Assembly (NCBI RefSeq): GCF_900104175.1
Contig: NZ_FNIX01000001.1
Location: 1,067,975-1,131,974, forward strand
DNA: 64,000 bases
Reading direction: 5' to 3'
DNA from: Lentzea jiangxiensis
GTDB taxonomy: Bacteria; Actinomycetota; Actinomycetes; Mycobacteriales; Pseudonocardiaceae
The notes under the pieces are model-generated. The model saw only the letters and a list, made by a program, of their open reading frames with translations, made no database searches and was not told the DNA's origin. Numbering within the stretch: position 1 is the first letter of the stretch; the number at the start of each line of letters is the position of its first letter. Positions 1-9,928 of this stretch are shown in pieces. The translations under genes and the position numbers were made by a program.

Positions 1-438
1 CTCCGCCTTCTGCTGCTCCATGCCCAGCGAGAGAGCGCGATCGAGGGCGATCTTGCGCACCTCGGCCAGCTGGGGCGTGGTCAGGGGCGTGGACGGCAGC
101 TCGAGCGGTTCGGCGGGCTTGCCGCGGAGTTTGCGCCACGCCTTGCGCGCGGCGTTGGTCGTCCCCTGCTGCACGGCCTTGCCGACGCTGTCGGACACGG
201 CGGTGATCACGCTGCCGGACACCAGGGCGATCACCGGGGTCGCCATCGCGACGATGTCGCCCAAGCCGAAGCCCAGCGGGTCGTCGTGGGCCTGGCGGAG
301 CCGGCGTTCGGCCTGCTTGGGGTTCTCCAGGTAGGGCGCGGCGACTATCTCGAACGAAGGCAGCTCCTCGGGAGCGATCTTGCGCACGACTCGGCGGGCG
401 AGCTCGTCGACTGTTCGGACGGTGGTGCTGACTACCAT
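1..438 (-). CDS. hypothetical protein, 3' end cut off by the window edge
   Basis: An open frame of 146 codons runs from an ATG at 438 off the left edge without a stop. A GGAG ribosome binding site lies about 5 bases upstream of the ATG (444-447, minus strand). Codons are strongly G/C-ended, so this is a real gene. The protein starts MVVSTTVRTVDELA, has a helical segment up to about residue 55, then a short small-residue hydrophobic stretch (about 62-85, MATPVIALVSGSVI) that could be membrane-associated, then a basic part. I do not recognise the family. It is divergent from xerC, with a LacI-type palindrome between them. Confidence 0.75.
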   Translation of the reverse strand, partial: MVVSTTVRTVDELARRVVRKIAPEELPSFEIVAAPYLENPKQAERRLRQAHDDPLGFGLGDIVAMATPVIALVSGSVITAVSDSVGKAVQQGTTNAARKAWRKLRGKPAEPLELPSTPLTTPQLAEVRKIALDRALSLGMEQQKAE

Positions 439-519
439 CGCTACTCCGAAAGGTGATCTGTACGTGCCACCAACCCCTGGTCGTCACAGGGAGTTGAAAC
501 GTTATCGTGTTCTCGATCA

Positions 520-533
520 TGAGAGCGCTCTCA
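520..533. promoter_or_regulatory. 14-bp perfect palindrome, LacI/CebR-type operator candidate
   Basis: TGAGAGCGCTCTCA is a perfect 14-base palindrome in the divergent region between the hypothetical gene and xerC. It differs from the CebR-type LacI-family operator TGGGAGCGCTCCCA only at one symmetric pair of positions. LacI-type regulators of sugar uptake bind such sites in actinomycetes. No sugar gene or LacI regulator is visible nearby, so the target is unknown. Confidence 0.5.
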
Positions 534-594
534 AGCGGCACGGGGGTGTGGCGATACTTGACCAAACGCCCCGACTGGCGCAGCGTCTTGACCT

Positions 595-1572
595 ATGTCC
601 CCGCCGCCGCATGGTCGGACACGTCGTGTCGATCTCGTTCGCCTGCGCGAAAAATTGCCTGCGCACGTCGCGGAGGTGTTGCGGCAGTACGAACGCCACT
701 TGGCGTTGGAGCGTGATCTGTCAACGCACACAGTGCGCGCGTACGTGGGCGACGCAGTGGCGTTGCTGGGACACGTCGCCGGGAATATCCCGGAAAACGC
801 CGCTGTCGAGCACGTAGACCTGGCAAATCTGCGGTCATGGCTTGCGGCGCAACGCGCAACGGGTGCGAGCCGCACGACTCTCGCGCGTCGCGCTGCCGCT
901 GCACGCGCGTTCACGGCGTGGGCGCACCGAACAGGGCATTTGGCGTCGGATCCGGGGCCTCGCCTCGCTGCTCCGCGGCCGCACCGGACGTTGCCGTCCG
1001 TGTTGCGCCAGGACCAGGCGAAGGACGTGATGAGCGCCGTATCCTCCGGCGCGTCCCAAGGTGATCCGGTTGCGCTGCGTGATCAGGCCGTGGTGGAGTT
1101 GCTGTACGCCACCGGTATCCGCGTGGCCGAACTCTGTGGTCTTGATCTCGACGACGTGGACTACTCCCTAAGGGTGATTCGAGTTCTGGGCAAAGGTGGA
1201 CGAGAGCGCAGCGCGCCGTTCGGCGTGCCGGCCGAGCGCGCGGTGCGCCGGTGGGTGGACGAGGGCAGGAACGCCCTGGTGGCACCGGATTCGCCGCCCG
1301 CCCTGTTCCTCGGTGCGCGCGGGGGCCGGCTGAACCAGCGGGCCGTCCGCGCTCTGGTGCACGAGGTCGTCGCCGAGGTACCGGACGCGCCGGACATCGG
1401 GCCGCACGGGTTGCGCCACTCCGCCGCGACCCATTTGCTGGAAGGAGGAGCGGACCTGCGCACCGTCCAAGAGCTGCTTGGTCACGCTACGCTCGCAACG
1501 ACTCAGCTTTACACACACGTCACTGTCGAACGGCTGAAGGCGATCCATGACCGAACCCACCCCCGTTCCTGA
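595..1572 (+). CDS. xerC: tyrosine recombinase XerC
   Basis: Site-specific recombinase that, with XerD at the dif site, resolves chromosome dimers. The N-terminal SAM-like core-binding domain covers about residues 23-115. The catalytic domain (about 130-315) shows the full set: R176 (ATGIRVAEL), K200 (VLGKGG), H271 and R274 (HGLRH), H297 (LLGHA) and the nucleophile Y306 (QLYTHV). The length of 325 aa is slightly above the usual 300. The ATG at 595 lacks a clear ribosome binding site, so the N-terminus is uncertain. The 3' end overlaps whiG by 26 bases, the usual chromosomal xerC-whiG arrangement of actinomycetes, which argues against a phage integrase. Confidence 0.93.
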   Translation: MSPPPHGRTRRVDLVRLREKLPAHVAEVLRQYERHLALERDLSTHTVRAYVGDAVALLGHVAGNIPENAAVEHVDLANLRSWLAAQRATGASRTTLARRAAAARAFTAWAHRTGHLASDPGPRLAAPRPHRTLPSVLRQDQAKDVMSAVSSGASQGDPVALRDQAVVELLYATGIRVAELCGLDLDDVDYSLRVIRVLGKGGRERSAPFGVPAERAVRRWVDEGRNALVAPDSPPALFLGARGGRLNQRAVRALVHEVVAEVPDAPDIGPHGLRHSAATHLLEGGADLRTVQELLGHATLATTQLYTHVTVERLKAIHDRTHPRS

Positions 1573-2545
1573 CGCCGCAGGGGGAGGATCGCGTACGGCG
1601 ACCGTGCCCCCTGACCCCGTCCTGCCCGCACCAGCGTCGAAGCAGGCGAGCAACGGGCACCGTCAGAACGGCGCGCCGCACAGCACCGAGGCGATCCCCG
1701 AGCCCGGTGCCGACACGCATGTCAACGGCACGCCCGCTGCCGTCCCGACCGGCGTGACGCGCGCGGACGTCCGGTCCGGTGACGACGTCGAAGCCGGCAT
1801 CGTCGCGCTGTGGCGCAGCTACGGCGAGTCCCGCGACCAGGGCCAGCGCGACCGCCTGGTGCTGCACTACGCGCCGCTGGTCAAGTACGTCGCCGGCCGC
1901 GTCGGCACGGGCCTGCCCGCCCACGTGGACGTCGCCGACCTGATCCAGTCCGGAATCTTCGGCCTGGTCGACGCGATCGAGAAGTTCGAGCCGGAGCGCG
2001 GTCTCAAGTTCGAGACCTACGCCATGCAGCGCATCCGCGGCGCGATCCTCGACGACCTCCGCTCCCAGGACTGGGTGCCGCGGTCGGTCCGCAGCCGCGC
2101 CCGCGACGTCGAACGGGCCCTGGAACGCCTCGGCGCCAAGCTCCAGCGCACGCCCACCGACCGCGAGCTCGCCGCAGAGCTCAAGATCGGTCTGGCCGAG
2201 CTGCGCGAGCTGTACGGCCAGCTCCAGCTCACCAGCGTCGTCGCGCTCGACGAGCTGATCGCCCCGAACAAGGGCGGCTCCTCCCTCGCCGAGTCGCTGC
2301 CCGACGACGCCGCGGAAGACCCGGTGGCGAGCCTCGTCGACCAGGACAGCCGCCGTCAGCTGGCCGACGCGATAGCCCAGCTCGCGGAGCGCGACCGCGT
2401 GGTCGTGACCCTCTACTACTTCGAGAACCTGACCCTCGCCGAGATCGGCAAGGTCCTCGGCGTGACCGAGTCCAGGGTCTGCCAGCTGCACACCCGCGCC
2501 GTCCTGCGCCTGCGCACCAAGCTCAACGAGCAGTCCGAGGCCTGA
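1547..2545 (+). CDS. whiG: RNA polymerase sigma factor WhiG (FliA/sigma-28 type)
   Basis: Sigma factor that commits aerial hyphae to sporulation in Streptomyces; it directs RNA polymerase to whiH/whiI-type promoters. After a low-complexity, Pro-rich head of about 85 residues come region 2 (about 100-171, with LVKYVAGRV and [20 protein letters not shown]), region 3 (about 180-235) and region 4 (about 270-325, [19 protein letters not shown]). The head is longer than in Streptomyces WhiG; a later start is possible, but ATG 1547 inside the end of xerC gives translational coupling. Activity in relatives is held by an anti-sigma factor (RsiG with c-di-GMP); none is seen here. Confidence 0.92.
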   Translation: MTEPTPVPDAAGGGSRTATVPPDPVLPAPASKQASNGHRQNGAPHSTEAIPEPGADTHVNGTPAAVPTGVTRADVRSGDDVEAGIVALWRSYGESRDQGQRDRLVLHYAPLVKYVAGRVGTGLPAHVDVADLIQSGIFGLVDAIEKFEPERGLKFETYAMQRIRGAILDDLRSQDWVPRSVRSRARDVERALERLGAKLQRTPTDRELAAELKIGLAELRELYGQLQLTSVVALDELIAPNKGGSSLAESLPDDAAEDPVASLVDQDSRRQLADAIAQLAERDRVVVTLYYFENLTLAEIGKVLGVTESRVCQLHTRAVLRLRTKLNEQSEA

Positions 2546-3260
2546 CGCAGCCTCACCCACCCGCAGTCGGGCGCATCGCCCGAGCTGCCGGACGCGCGTA
2601 CCGAGAAGTCGTGCGCGGCCCTGGAAATGAGCTTCAAGCCTCCATTCCGCCCCTTGCCGGGCCAATTCACTCGAACGGGTGGACTTCTGCCAAGTCCCCG
2701 TACGTCGCGTGCCCGCTCGGGCAGCAGGCGAACGGTCGAGCGCCGAGCTGAGCTGCTGGACTTCGGGGCGCTCTGGTCGATTCCCGCGGTGAGCGGTCGA
2801 GTCGATCTGCGAACGATGGCGGCCGATCCACGAGTCCGCCGAAAATGCATTCAGCGCTTGCGAACCTCCACCGCCAACGGCAATCGGGCAGTCGCCGAAC
2901 AGGCCGGTCGTCATCACCGGATCGCGATTCGACGATCGGCTGGATCCCGAACTGTCGCCCGCGGCCGGTGGACGAGCGGGAGCAGTGGGCAGGGCCGAGC
3001 CGGCTCGTGGGCGCAGGCCGGGCAGTTCCGCGCGGACAACGGGCACGGCCGACGCCCGCCGATCGTGTTCAGACGTCCGCGTGACCAGGGCCGGGAGGCG
3101 GGCGGAAGGTGAGCGGGGCCGCCTCCCGGCACCTGGTGGGCGCCGCGGCGCGGGGACGGGTCGCGCCGCTGTCCGGCCGCCGGGGACGGCGGGAAGCGCC
3201 CTATCGGAGCGCCGCTGGCAAGCACTGGGCCGCGCGGCGCGGGTCTCGGCCGCGACCGGG
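2546..3260. other. about 715-base intergenic region, no convincing gene
   Basis: Between the whiG stop and the M23-type gene. Open frames exist on both strands, but their translations are Arg/Ser/Pro-rich without domains, their codon use does not show the G/C third-position bias of true genes here, and none has a good ribosome binding site. The first 450 bases look less GC-rich than the surroundings. I see no RNA motif that I can name. It may hold regulatory sequence or gene remains. Confidence 0.5.
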
Positions 3261-3734
3261 TCAGGGGCTCCTGGCCGGCGCGGACAGGGGCAGCAGGCGC
3301 ACGCGCGCCGAGCTGACCAGGCGGAGCGGGTCGAGGTACTCGGCGCCCCGCCTGGCACCCCAGTGCAGGCACGGCGTGGGGCAGTGGCCCTCCTGCAGAT
3401 GACCGATCACCTGTCCCCGGCGCACCGGGCTCCCCGCCGCGACGGCCGGGGTCACCGGCTCGTACGTCGTGCGCAGGCCGCCGCGGTGCTGGAGCGACAC
3501 CAACGTCCTGGTGGCCACCGGCCCGGCGAACACCACCACCCCGTCCGCCGCGGCCAGCACGTCGGTGCCGGCCGGAGCGGAGAGGTCCGCGCCCCGGTGG
3601 CCGGGGCCGAACGGGGTCGCCGGGGCCTCGAAGGCGCGCACCACCGGGTGGGGCGGGGGCAGCGGCCAGGTGAAGCGGGCCTGAGGCGAGGTGAGGAGCG
3701 TCGTGAGGACCAGGGCGGTGGGGAGGAGGGGCAT
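3261..3734 (-). CDS. secreted M23-family (LytM-like) protein, catalytic histidines replaced
   Basis: 157 aa with an N-terminal signal peptide (about residues 1-18) and one M23 domain. Zinc ligands are present: H46 and D50 (GHRGADL) and H124 (CLHWG). The two histidines that normally act in catalysis are changed: the first H of the HxH motif is C122, and the YxH motif reads TTYEPV. M23 enzymes cut peptidoglycan cross-links; degenerate ones (EnvC, NlpD type) instead activate amidases. A Cys pair, C118 and C122, may form a disulfide. The gene lies divergent from rpsB, its normal place in this group. I expect a cell-wall role, with activity doubtful. Confidence 0.8.
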   Translation of the reverse strand: MPLLPTALVLTTLLTSPQARFTWPLPPPHPVVRAFEAPATPFGPGHRGADLSAPAGTDVLAAADGVVVFAGPVATRTLVSLQHRGGLRTTYEPVTPAVAAGSPVRRGQVIGHLQEGHCPTPCLHWGARRGAEYLDPLRLVSSARVRLLPLSAPARSP

Positions 3735-4104
3735 GGGTCAACGATCGGCCACGGGGCACACCGGGGACCAGCGGTGATCGGGGATCTGTGGATTACTCGC
3801 CGGTTGTGGACAACCACCGCCTGCTCGACGGGGGCGATTCGAAGTTTGACGGGGGTGAGGAGTAGACTTTCGGGCGCGTCCCGTCTGTGCGCGGGACGAC
3901 TTCGCGTGCCAATGCAGATCCGACCGGCTGGTTCCAGCAGGGTCGAGTCACGACGTCCGACGGTCCTGAAGGTGCAGAGATGCCCCGAGGGTGCGGGCGG
4001 CGGCGTTCGGCACCAGGGCTGACGGCCTACCGGCCTGAGGCGACAACCGGACCGACGCGCAAGGCCAGACCTGACGCGTCCGACAGATGAGGTGCGAACC
4101 GGCC
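3735..4104 (+). promoter_or_regulatory. divergent promoter region and long leader of rpsB
   Basis: 370 bases separate the M23-type gene from rpsB. A TAGACT box at 3863-3868 could be a -10 element for rpsB, giving a leader of about 230 nucleotides. The nearby TTGACG (3846-3851) is only 11 bases upstream, too close to be its -35. The long leader would fit autogenous control by ribosomal protein S2, but I cannot draw a conserved fold from one sequence. No gene is seen in it. Confidence 0.35.
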
Positions 4105-4983
<879 letters not shown>

Positions 4984-4990
4984 TCTCCCC

Positions 4991-5022
4991 CACGAGGTGC
5001 CCGCGACCGCGGGCACCTCGTG
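4991..5022 (+). terminator. perfect 14-bp hairpin between rpsB and tsf
   Basis: CACGAGGTGCCCGC (4991-5004) pairs perfectly with GCGGGCACCTCGTG (5009-5022) around a GACC loop. There is no T run, so it may act as a partial terminator or a 3'-end stabiliser that sets the S2 to EF-Ts ratio. Confidence 0.7.
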
Positions 5023-5053
5023 ACCTAAGCGCGTACATCGCAGAAGGAAAACG

Positions 5054-5869
5054 ATGGCGAACTACACCACCGCGGACGTCAAGAAGCTCCGCGAGCTGAC
5101 CGCCGCCGGCATGATGGACTGCAAGAAGGCGCTGGACGAGGCTGACGGCGACTTCGAGAAGGCCGTCGAGATCCTGCGCATCAAGGGCGCCAAGGACGTC
5201 GGCAAGCGCGCCGAGCGCACCACGTCCAACGGCCTCGTCGCCGTCAAGGACGGCGCGATGGTCGAGCTGCGTTGCGAGACGGACTTCGTCGCCAAGAACG
5301 CCGACTTCATCGCCCTGGCCGACGACATCGTCGCGATCGCCAAGGCCAACAAGGTCGCGGACGTCGAGGCCCTCAAGGCCGTCGAGGTCGACGGCAAGAC
5401 CGTCGACGCGCTGGTCCAGGAGTTCTCCGCGAAGATCGGCGAGAAGCTCGAGCTGGCCAAGGCGGTCGACTTCGACGGCACCGTCTCGACCTACCTGCAC
5501 AAGCGTGCCGCGGACCTGCCGCCGGCCGTCGGCGTGCTCGTCGAGTACACCGGTGACAACGCCGAGGTCGCCAAGGGTGCCGCGATGCAGATCGCCGCGA
5601 TGCGCCCGAAGTTCGTCACCCGTGACGAGGTGCCGGAGGAGCTCGTCGCCAACGAGCGCCGCATCGCCGAGGAGACCGCTCGCGAGGAGGGCAAGCCCGA
5701 GGGCGCGCTCCCCAAGATCGTCGAGGGTCGCGTCAACGGCTTCTTCAAGGACGTCGTGCTCCTCGAGCAGGCTTCCGTGACGGACAGCAAGAAGACGGTC
5801 AAGGCTCTCCTGGACGAGGCCGGCGTGACGGTGACCCGTTTCGCTCGGTTCGAGGTCGGCCAGAGCTGA
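5054..5869 (+). CDS. tsf: elongation factor Ts
   Basis: Guanine nucleotide exchange factor that releases GDP from EF-Tu. It opens with [27 protein letters not shown], shown here by its key parts: the UBA-like helix pair (about residues 4-40) and the TDFVAKN signature (about residues 75-81) that enters EF-Tu. It is 271 aa, the usual actinobacterial length. The ribosome binding site is AGAAGGA (5041-5047). A hairpin precedes it and a terminator-like hairpin follows, so rpsB-tsf forms its own unit. Confidence 0.97.
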   Translation: MANYTTADVKKLRELTAAGMMDCKKALDEADGDFEKAVEILRIKGAKDVGKRAERTTSNGLVAVKDGAMVELRCETDFVAKNADFIALADDIVAIAKANKVADVEALKAVEVDGKTVDALVQEFSAKIGEKLELAKAVDFDGTVSTYLHKRAADLPPAVGVLVEYTGDNAEVAKGAAMQIAAMRPKFVTRDEVPEELVANERRIAEETAREEGKPEGALPKIVEGRVNGFFKDVVLLEQASVTDSKKTVKALLDEAGVTVTRFARFEVGQS

Positions 5870-5877
5870 TTCGCATG

Positions 5878-5911
5878 AGGGCGGGGTTGCAGGCACCAGC
5901 GACCCCGCCCT
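5878..5911 (+). terminator. hairpin after tsf
   Basis: AGGGCGGGGT (5878-5887) pairs with ACCCCGCCCT (5902-5911) over a 14-base loop; TT follows. It is a probable GC-rich intrinsic terminator between tsf and pyrH. Confidence 0.6.
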
Positions 5912-5954
5912 TGGCGTGTCTACAGAAGTTCCCGGGGTCAAAGGAGAGGGACCT

Positions 5955-6701
5955 GTGAGCGAAGAAGGTAGCCACGGCTACAGCCGGGTGATGCTCAAAC
6001 TCGGTGGCGAGATGTTCGGTGGTGGTGGCGTCGGCGTCGATCCCGACGTCGTCCAGACAGTCGCCAAGCAGATCGCGGCCGTCCACAAGTCCGGCGTGCA
6101 GGTGGCCGTCGTGATCGGTGGTGGCAACTTCTTCCGCGGGTCCGAGCTCCAGCAGCGCGGCATGGACCGGTCGCGCGCCGACTACATGGGCATGCTCGGC
6201 ACGGTCATGAACTGCCTGGCGCTGCAGGACTTCCTCGAGCGCGAGCACGGCATCGACACCCGCGTGCAGACCTCCATCCAGATGACGCAGGTCGCCGAGT
6301 CCTACATTCCCCGCCGCGCGATGCGCCACCTCGACAAGGGCCGCGTCGTGATCTTCGGTGGCGGCGCGGGTCTGCCGTACTTCTCCACCGACACCACCGC
6401 CGCCCAGCGCGCACTGGAGATCGGCTGCGAGATCGTCCTGATGGCCAAGGCCGTCGACGGCGTCTACACGGCCGACCCCAAGATCGATCCCGACGCGCTG
6501 ATGTTCGACAACATCACCCACCGCGAGGTGCTGGAGCGCGGCCTCAACGTCGCCGATGCCACGGCCTTCAGCCTCTGCATGGACAACAACATGCCGATCC
6601 TCGTCTTCAACCTCCTCACCGAGGGGAACATCGCGCGAGCGGTGCGTGGTGAGAAGATCGGCACCCTGGTGAGCACCCCCGGTGGCCGCCCGGCCTTCTA
6701 G
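5955..6701 (+). CDS. pyrH: UMP kinase
   Basis: Makes UDP from UMP and ATP in pyrimidine synthesis; hexameric amino-acid-kinase fold. The GTG at 5955 is chosen because AAAGGAG lies 8-9 bases before it; an upstream in-frame GTG at 5916 falls next to the terminator hairpin. Family blocks: [11 protein letters not shown] near residue 13, [11 protein letters not shown] (about 52), [13 protein letters not shown] (UMP site) and [12 protein letters not shown] (about 159). 248 aa. It sits between tsf and frr as in most actinobacteria. Confidence 0.95.
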   Translation: MSEEGSHGYSRVMLKLGGEMFGGGGVGVDPDVVQTVAKQIAAVHKSGVQVAVVIGGGNFFRGSELQQRGMDRSRADYMGMLGTVMNCLALQDFLEREHGIDTRVQTSIQMTQVAESYIPRRAMRHLDKGRVVIFGGGAGLPYFSTDTTAAQRALEIGCEIVLMAKAVDGVYTADPKIDPDALMFDNITHREVLERGLNVADATAFSLCMDNNMPILVFNLLTEGNIARAVRGEKIGTLVSTPGGRPAF

Positions 6702-6762
6702 ACCTGGTGGGATCTCTCCAGGACCGGGAATCAGGCACGAACACGCAGAGCAAGGAGCAGTC

Positions 6763-7320
6763 GTGATCGACGAGACCCTCCTCGACGCCGAGGAGAAGAT
6801 GGAAAAGGCGGTTTCGGTCGCGAAGGAGAACCTTTCCTCCGTTCGAACCGGTCGTGCGACTCCCTCGATGTTCAACCGCATCCACATCGACTACTACGGG
6901 TCGATGACGCCGCTGAACCAGATGGCCAGCATCACGGTCCCCGAGGCGCGCATGGCGGTCGTCAAGCCGTACGACGCGAGCCAGCTGAACGCCATCGAGA
7001 AGGCGATCCGGGACTCCGACCTGGGCGTCAACCCGAGCAACGACGGCGCCATCATCCGCATCGTCATCCCGCAGCTCTCCGAGGAGCGCCGCCGGGACAT
7101 GGTGAAGGTCGCCAAGCAGAAGGGCGAGGACGCGCGCGTCTCCGTCCGCGGTGTCCGCCGCAAGGCGAAGGAAGAGATCGACCGGCTCGTCAAGGACGGC
7201 GAGGTCGGCGAGGACGACGGCTCCCGTGGTGAGAAGGAGCTCGACGCTCTCACCCACAAGTACGTCGCGCAGGTCGACGAGCTCGTGAAGCACAAGGAAG
7301 CCGAGCTTCTCGAAGTCTGA
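6763..7320 (+). CDS. frr: ribosome recycling factor
   Basis: Splits the post-termination 70S ribosome together with EF-G. The GTG at 6763 has AAGGAG 5 bases upstream and gives the normal 185-aa protein ([14 protein letters not shown]). The signature parts are [16 protein letters not shown] (helix/loop near residue 27), the [10 protein letters not shown] segment and [15 protein letters not shown]. It lies 61 bases after pyrH and is probably co-transcribed. Confidence 0.96.
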   Translation: MIDETLLDAEEKMEKAVSVAKENLSSVRTGRATPSMFNRIHIDYYGSMTPLNQMASITVPEARMAVVKPYDASQLNAIEKAIRDSDLGVNPSNDGAIIRIVIPQLSEERRRDMVKVAKQKGEDARVSVRGVRRKAKEEIDRLVKDGEVGEDDGSRGEKELDALTHKYVAQVDELVKHKEAELLEV

Positions 7321-7335
7321 TCCCCCTTGATGGTT

Positions 7336-7378
7336 CGCCCGGCCGAGTCGCCGAAGGCGTGATTGCCCTGGCCGGGCG
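7336..7378 (+). other. inverted repeat between frr and cdsA
   Basis: CGCCCGGCC (7336-7344) pairs with GGCCGGGCG (7370-7378). The loop holds a second small stem, CGCC-GAA-GGCG. The right arm touches the GGAGG of cdsA (7378-7382), so the fold could limit cdsA translation or end frr transcription. No T run. Confidence 0.45.
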
Positions 7379-7387
7379 GAGGTCGTG

Positions 7388-8242
7388 ATGGGAGCACAGG
7401 TGGCAGGCGGTCCCGCGGACGCGCCCGCGTCGAAGCCGTCGCGCGCGGGACGTGACCTGCGGGCGGCGATCCTGGTCGGTGTGGGCCTCGGCGCGGTGAT
7501 CATCGCGTCGTTGCTGACGGTGAAGGAGACCTTCATCGCCATCGTCGCGGCCGCCGTGGCGGTGTCGACGTGGGAGATCGCCACCGCGTTCAAGAAGGCG
7601 GGCATCAACGTCGCCTTCTGGCCGGCGTTGATCGGCGGTCAGGCGATCCTCTGGCTGTCCTGGCCGCTGGAGCGCGCCGGCATGATGACCGCGTTCGTGG
7701 TCACCGTGCTGGTGTGCATGATCTGGCGGTTCCGGGGCGGCTCGGACGGCTACCTGCGCGACCTCAGCGCGTCGGTGTTCACCGTCGCGTACGTGCCGTT
7801 GTTCGCGGCGTTCGCGGCCATGCTCGTCGTGCCCGACGACGGCGTGGGTCGTGTGTTCGCGTTCATCGTCGGTGTCGTGCTGTCCGACGTCGGCGGGTAC
7901 GCGGCCGGCGTCTTCCTGGGCAAGCACCCGATGGCGCCGACGATCAGCCCGAAGAAGTCCTGGGAGGGCTTCGCGGGCTCGCTGACCGCCGGTGTGGTCG
8001 GTGGCGCGATCACGGTGTCCACACTGCTCGACGGCCAGTGGTGGCAGGGCGCGCTGTTCGGTGCCGCGCTCGTCGTCACGGCCACCGCGGGTGACCTGGT
8101 CGAGTCGCTGATCAAGCGCGACCTCGGCATCAAGGACATGGGCACGCTGCTGCCCGGCCACGGCGGGCTGATGGACCGGATGGACTCGCTCCTGCCGTCC
8201 GCCGTCGCCTCATGGCTGCTGCTGCACCTGTTCGTGCCGTAA
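7388..8242 (+). CDS. cdsA: phosphatidate cytidylyltransferase
   Basis: Forms CDP-diacylglycerol from phosphatidic acid and CTP, the branch point for phospholipids and, in actinobacteria, PI and cardiolipin. An integral membrane protein with about eight hydrophobic segments. The C-terminal family signature is complete: SLIKRDLGIKDMG followed by LLPGHGGLMDRMD. ATG 7388 sits 5 bases after GGAGG; a GTG at 7385 is too close to it. 284 aa. Converges on the VOC gene with an 8-base gap. Confidence 0.95.
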   Translation: MGAQVAGGPADAPASKPSRAGRDLRAAILVGVGLGAVIIASLLTVKETFIAIVAAAVAVSTWEIATAFKKAGINVAFWPALIGGQAILWLSWPLERAGMMTAFVVTVLVCMIWRFRGGSDGYLRDLSASVFTVAYVPLFAAFAAMLVVPDDGVGRVFAFIVGVVLSDVGGYAAGVFLGKHPMAPTISPKKSWEGFAGSLTAGVVGGAITVSTLLDGQWWQGALFGAALVVTATAGDLVESLIKRDLGIKDMGTLLPGHGGLMDRMDSLLPSAVASWLLLHLFVP

Positions 8243-8250
8243 GCCCTCGG

Positions 8251-9069
8251 TCAGTCGTCGAACGGGTCGTCCACCTCGGTGCGCGGCTCGGCCTCGATCA
8301 CGCGGGACGGGTCGATCACCGAGAAGGCCGTTCCCGCGTGGTCCTCGACCACCGTGATGCGCCCGAACGGGGTGTCGTAGGGCTCGACGGTCACCCGGCC
8401 GCCGAGCTCGAGCACGCGGTACGCCACCGAGTCGATGCCGATCTCCGGCGCCGCGTTGAAGTAGACCATCCAGTGGGAGCGCTCTCCGTAGGGGAACTCG
8501 CGCCCCATCTTCTGCCGCCCGATGACCTCCGTGCCCTCGATGGACCAGGAGGCGTAGTCCAGGCGCTGGCCGTCGCCGATCTGGGTGATGTCGTAGTTGC
8601 ACAGCTCGCCGAAGAACTCGTCCGCCGCGATGCCGTCGCGGGTGTTCAGCTCGGCCCACGCGTACGAGCCGTGGCCTCCCATGCCGAACCGCCAGTCCGG
8701 GGGCACGTGGCGGAAGCCGACGACGGCGCCGGTGGGGTCGGCGATCACGGTGCTCTGCGTGTGGTCGGCGGCGTCCTCGGGGTTGTGCAGCACGGACCCG
8801 CCGAGGTGGAAGGCCTTCTCCGCAGTAGCACGTGCATGCGGTGTGACCAGGTACAACCGCCACCCTTCGGGATCACCCTGGGGTAAGCCCGCGACGGGGA
8901 TGCCGTCGACCATCGCGACGGTGTAGCCGGCGTCGTCGGCGTAGTGCCAGCCGAAGAGGCCGGTGTAGAACTCGATCGCACCCTTGAGGTCGTCGACGGT
9001 TCTCTCGACCCAGCACGGACTTCCGGAGAGCAACGGCGCGAGCTTGGGCGTGTTGGGCGCGATGGACAC
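8251..9069 (-). CDS. VOC (glyoxalase/bleomycin resistance) protein, two tandem domains
   Basis: The first VOC unit begins at about residue 12 (SGSPCWVERTVDDL, FYTGLFGWHY) and the second at about 140 (AWAELNTRDGIAADEFFGELCNYD). Such double-VOC proteins of about 260 aa form the metal- or ligand-binding barrel within one chain. Some actinomycete members are hydroxylases or resistance proteins; the substrate here cannot be told. The GTG at 9069 has GGAGG about 6 bases upstream. Divergent from the methyltransferase gene. Confidence 0.85.
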   Translation of the reverse strand: MSIAPNTPKLAPLLSGSPCWVERTVDDLKGAIEFYTGLFGWHYADDAGYTVAMVDGIPVAGLPQGDPEGWRLYLVTPHARATAEKAFHLGGSVLHNPEDAADHTQSTVIADPTGAVVGFRHVPPDWRFGMGGHGSYAWAELNTRDGIAADEFFGELCNYDITQIGDGQRLDYASWSIEGTEVIGRQKMGREFPYGERSHWMVYFNAAPEIGIDSVAYRVLELGGRVTVEPYDTPFGRITVVEDHAGTAFSVIDPSRVIEAEPRTEVDDPFDD

Positions 9070-9165
9070 AGCCGCCTCCTGCAGGGGAAAGAGATGCCAA
9101 CACGCTACGCCGTGATCGGGCGAATTCGTACGGTCGCCGGGAAATGGAGGCCCTACAGTGGCTCC

Positions 9166-9909
9166 GTGAGGGGATTCGTGCGGGCGGCGCTGAACGCGGT
9201 GCGTCCGGCAGACGTCGTGCCCAGTCCGAACATCTGGCACTGGCCGGACGTTTACGAGGTCGAGAACCGCGCGCAGGACGTCCACGGTGCGATTTGGACG
9301 ACGATAAGCGAAGAATGTCCGTTTGGCGGCGGGGACGTCGTGGACGTCGGCTGCGGTGACGGGTTCCACCTGCCGCTGTTCGCGCGCACCGCGAAGTCCG
9401 TCACGGGCGTCGAACCGCACCCGCCTCTGGTCGTGCGTGCCAGGCAGCGGGTGGCCTCGTTGCCGAACGCCCGCGTCGTTTCCGGTCCGGCGCAGGGGCT
9501 GCCGCTCGACGACGCGTGCGCTGACCTGGTGCACGCCCGTACCGCCTACTTCTTCGGACCCGGGTGCGAGCCGGGGATGCGGGAGGCTGACCGGGTGCTG
9601 CGGCCCGGGGGTGCGCTGGTGATCGTCGACCTCGACGGGCTGGCCGACCCGTACGGGCCCTGGTTGCTCGCCGACGAGCCGCGTTACGACCCCGTGGTGG
9701 TCGAGAAGTTCTTCGCGGAAAACGGGTTTTCATTGCGACGGGTCGTGGCGGAGTGGCGGTTCGAGAGCCGCGAGGACCTGGAGGCCGTGCTGCGCATCGA
9801 GTTCTCGGCGAAGGTGGCCGAGCGGGCGATCGCCTCGGTGAGCGGGGTGAGCTTCCCGGTCGGGTACCGGGTGCACGTGCGGCGCAAGCCGAAGGGTCTG
9901 ATCGTGTGA
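9166..9909 (+). CDS. class I SAM-dependent methyltransferase
   Basis: Rossmann-type methyltransferase. Motif I is VVDVGCGDGFHLPLF (about residue 58); the acidic end of strand 2 is GVEPHPP, and LRPGGALVIVDLDG is the post-III strand. N-terminus VRGFVRAALNAVRPADVVP and a WHWPDVYE motif precede the fold. 247 aa. The start is chosen at GTG 9166 because a TACAGT box ends 6 bases before it (leaderless); an ATG at 9094 would add 24 residues. Substrate unknown. Confidence 0.8.
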   Translation: MRGFVRAALNAVRPADVVPSPNIWHWPDVYEVENRAQDVHGAIWTTISEECPFGGGDVVDVGCGDGFHLPLFARTAKSVTGVEPHPPLVVRARQRVASLPNARVVSGPAQGLPLDDACADLVHARTAYFFGPGCEPGMREADRVLRPGGALVIVDLDGLADPYGPWLLADEPRYDPVVVEKFFAENGFSLRRVVAEWRFESREDLEAVLRIEFSAKVAERAIASVSGVSFPVGYRVHVRRKPKGLIV

Positions 9910-9916
9910 TCGGGAC

Positions 9917-9922
9917 TAGGCT
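9917..9922 (+). promoter_or_regulatory. -10 box of a leaderless promoter (aldo/keto reductase)
   Basis: TAGGCT followed after 6 bases by the GTG start at 9929. No ribosome binding site is present, so the transcript probably begins at the start codon. Confidence 0.55.
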
Positions 9923-9928
9923 CGATTC

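Noticed and set aside
595..1572. Integrase of a mobile element
   Set aside because: It is XerC in its standard place before whiG; no attachment site, tRNA or excisionase is nearby.
1520..3358. 612-codon frame on the minus strand
   Set aside because: It lies opposite whiG, is Leu/Val/Asp-Gly shadow sequence with no domain, and whiG is certain.
3846..3868. TTGACG / TAGACT promoter for rpsB
   Set aside because: The boxes are 11 bases apart instead of about 17, so they cannot work as a pair.
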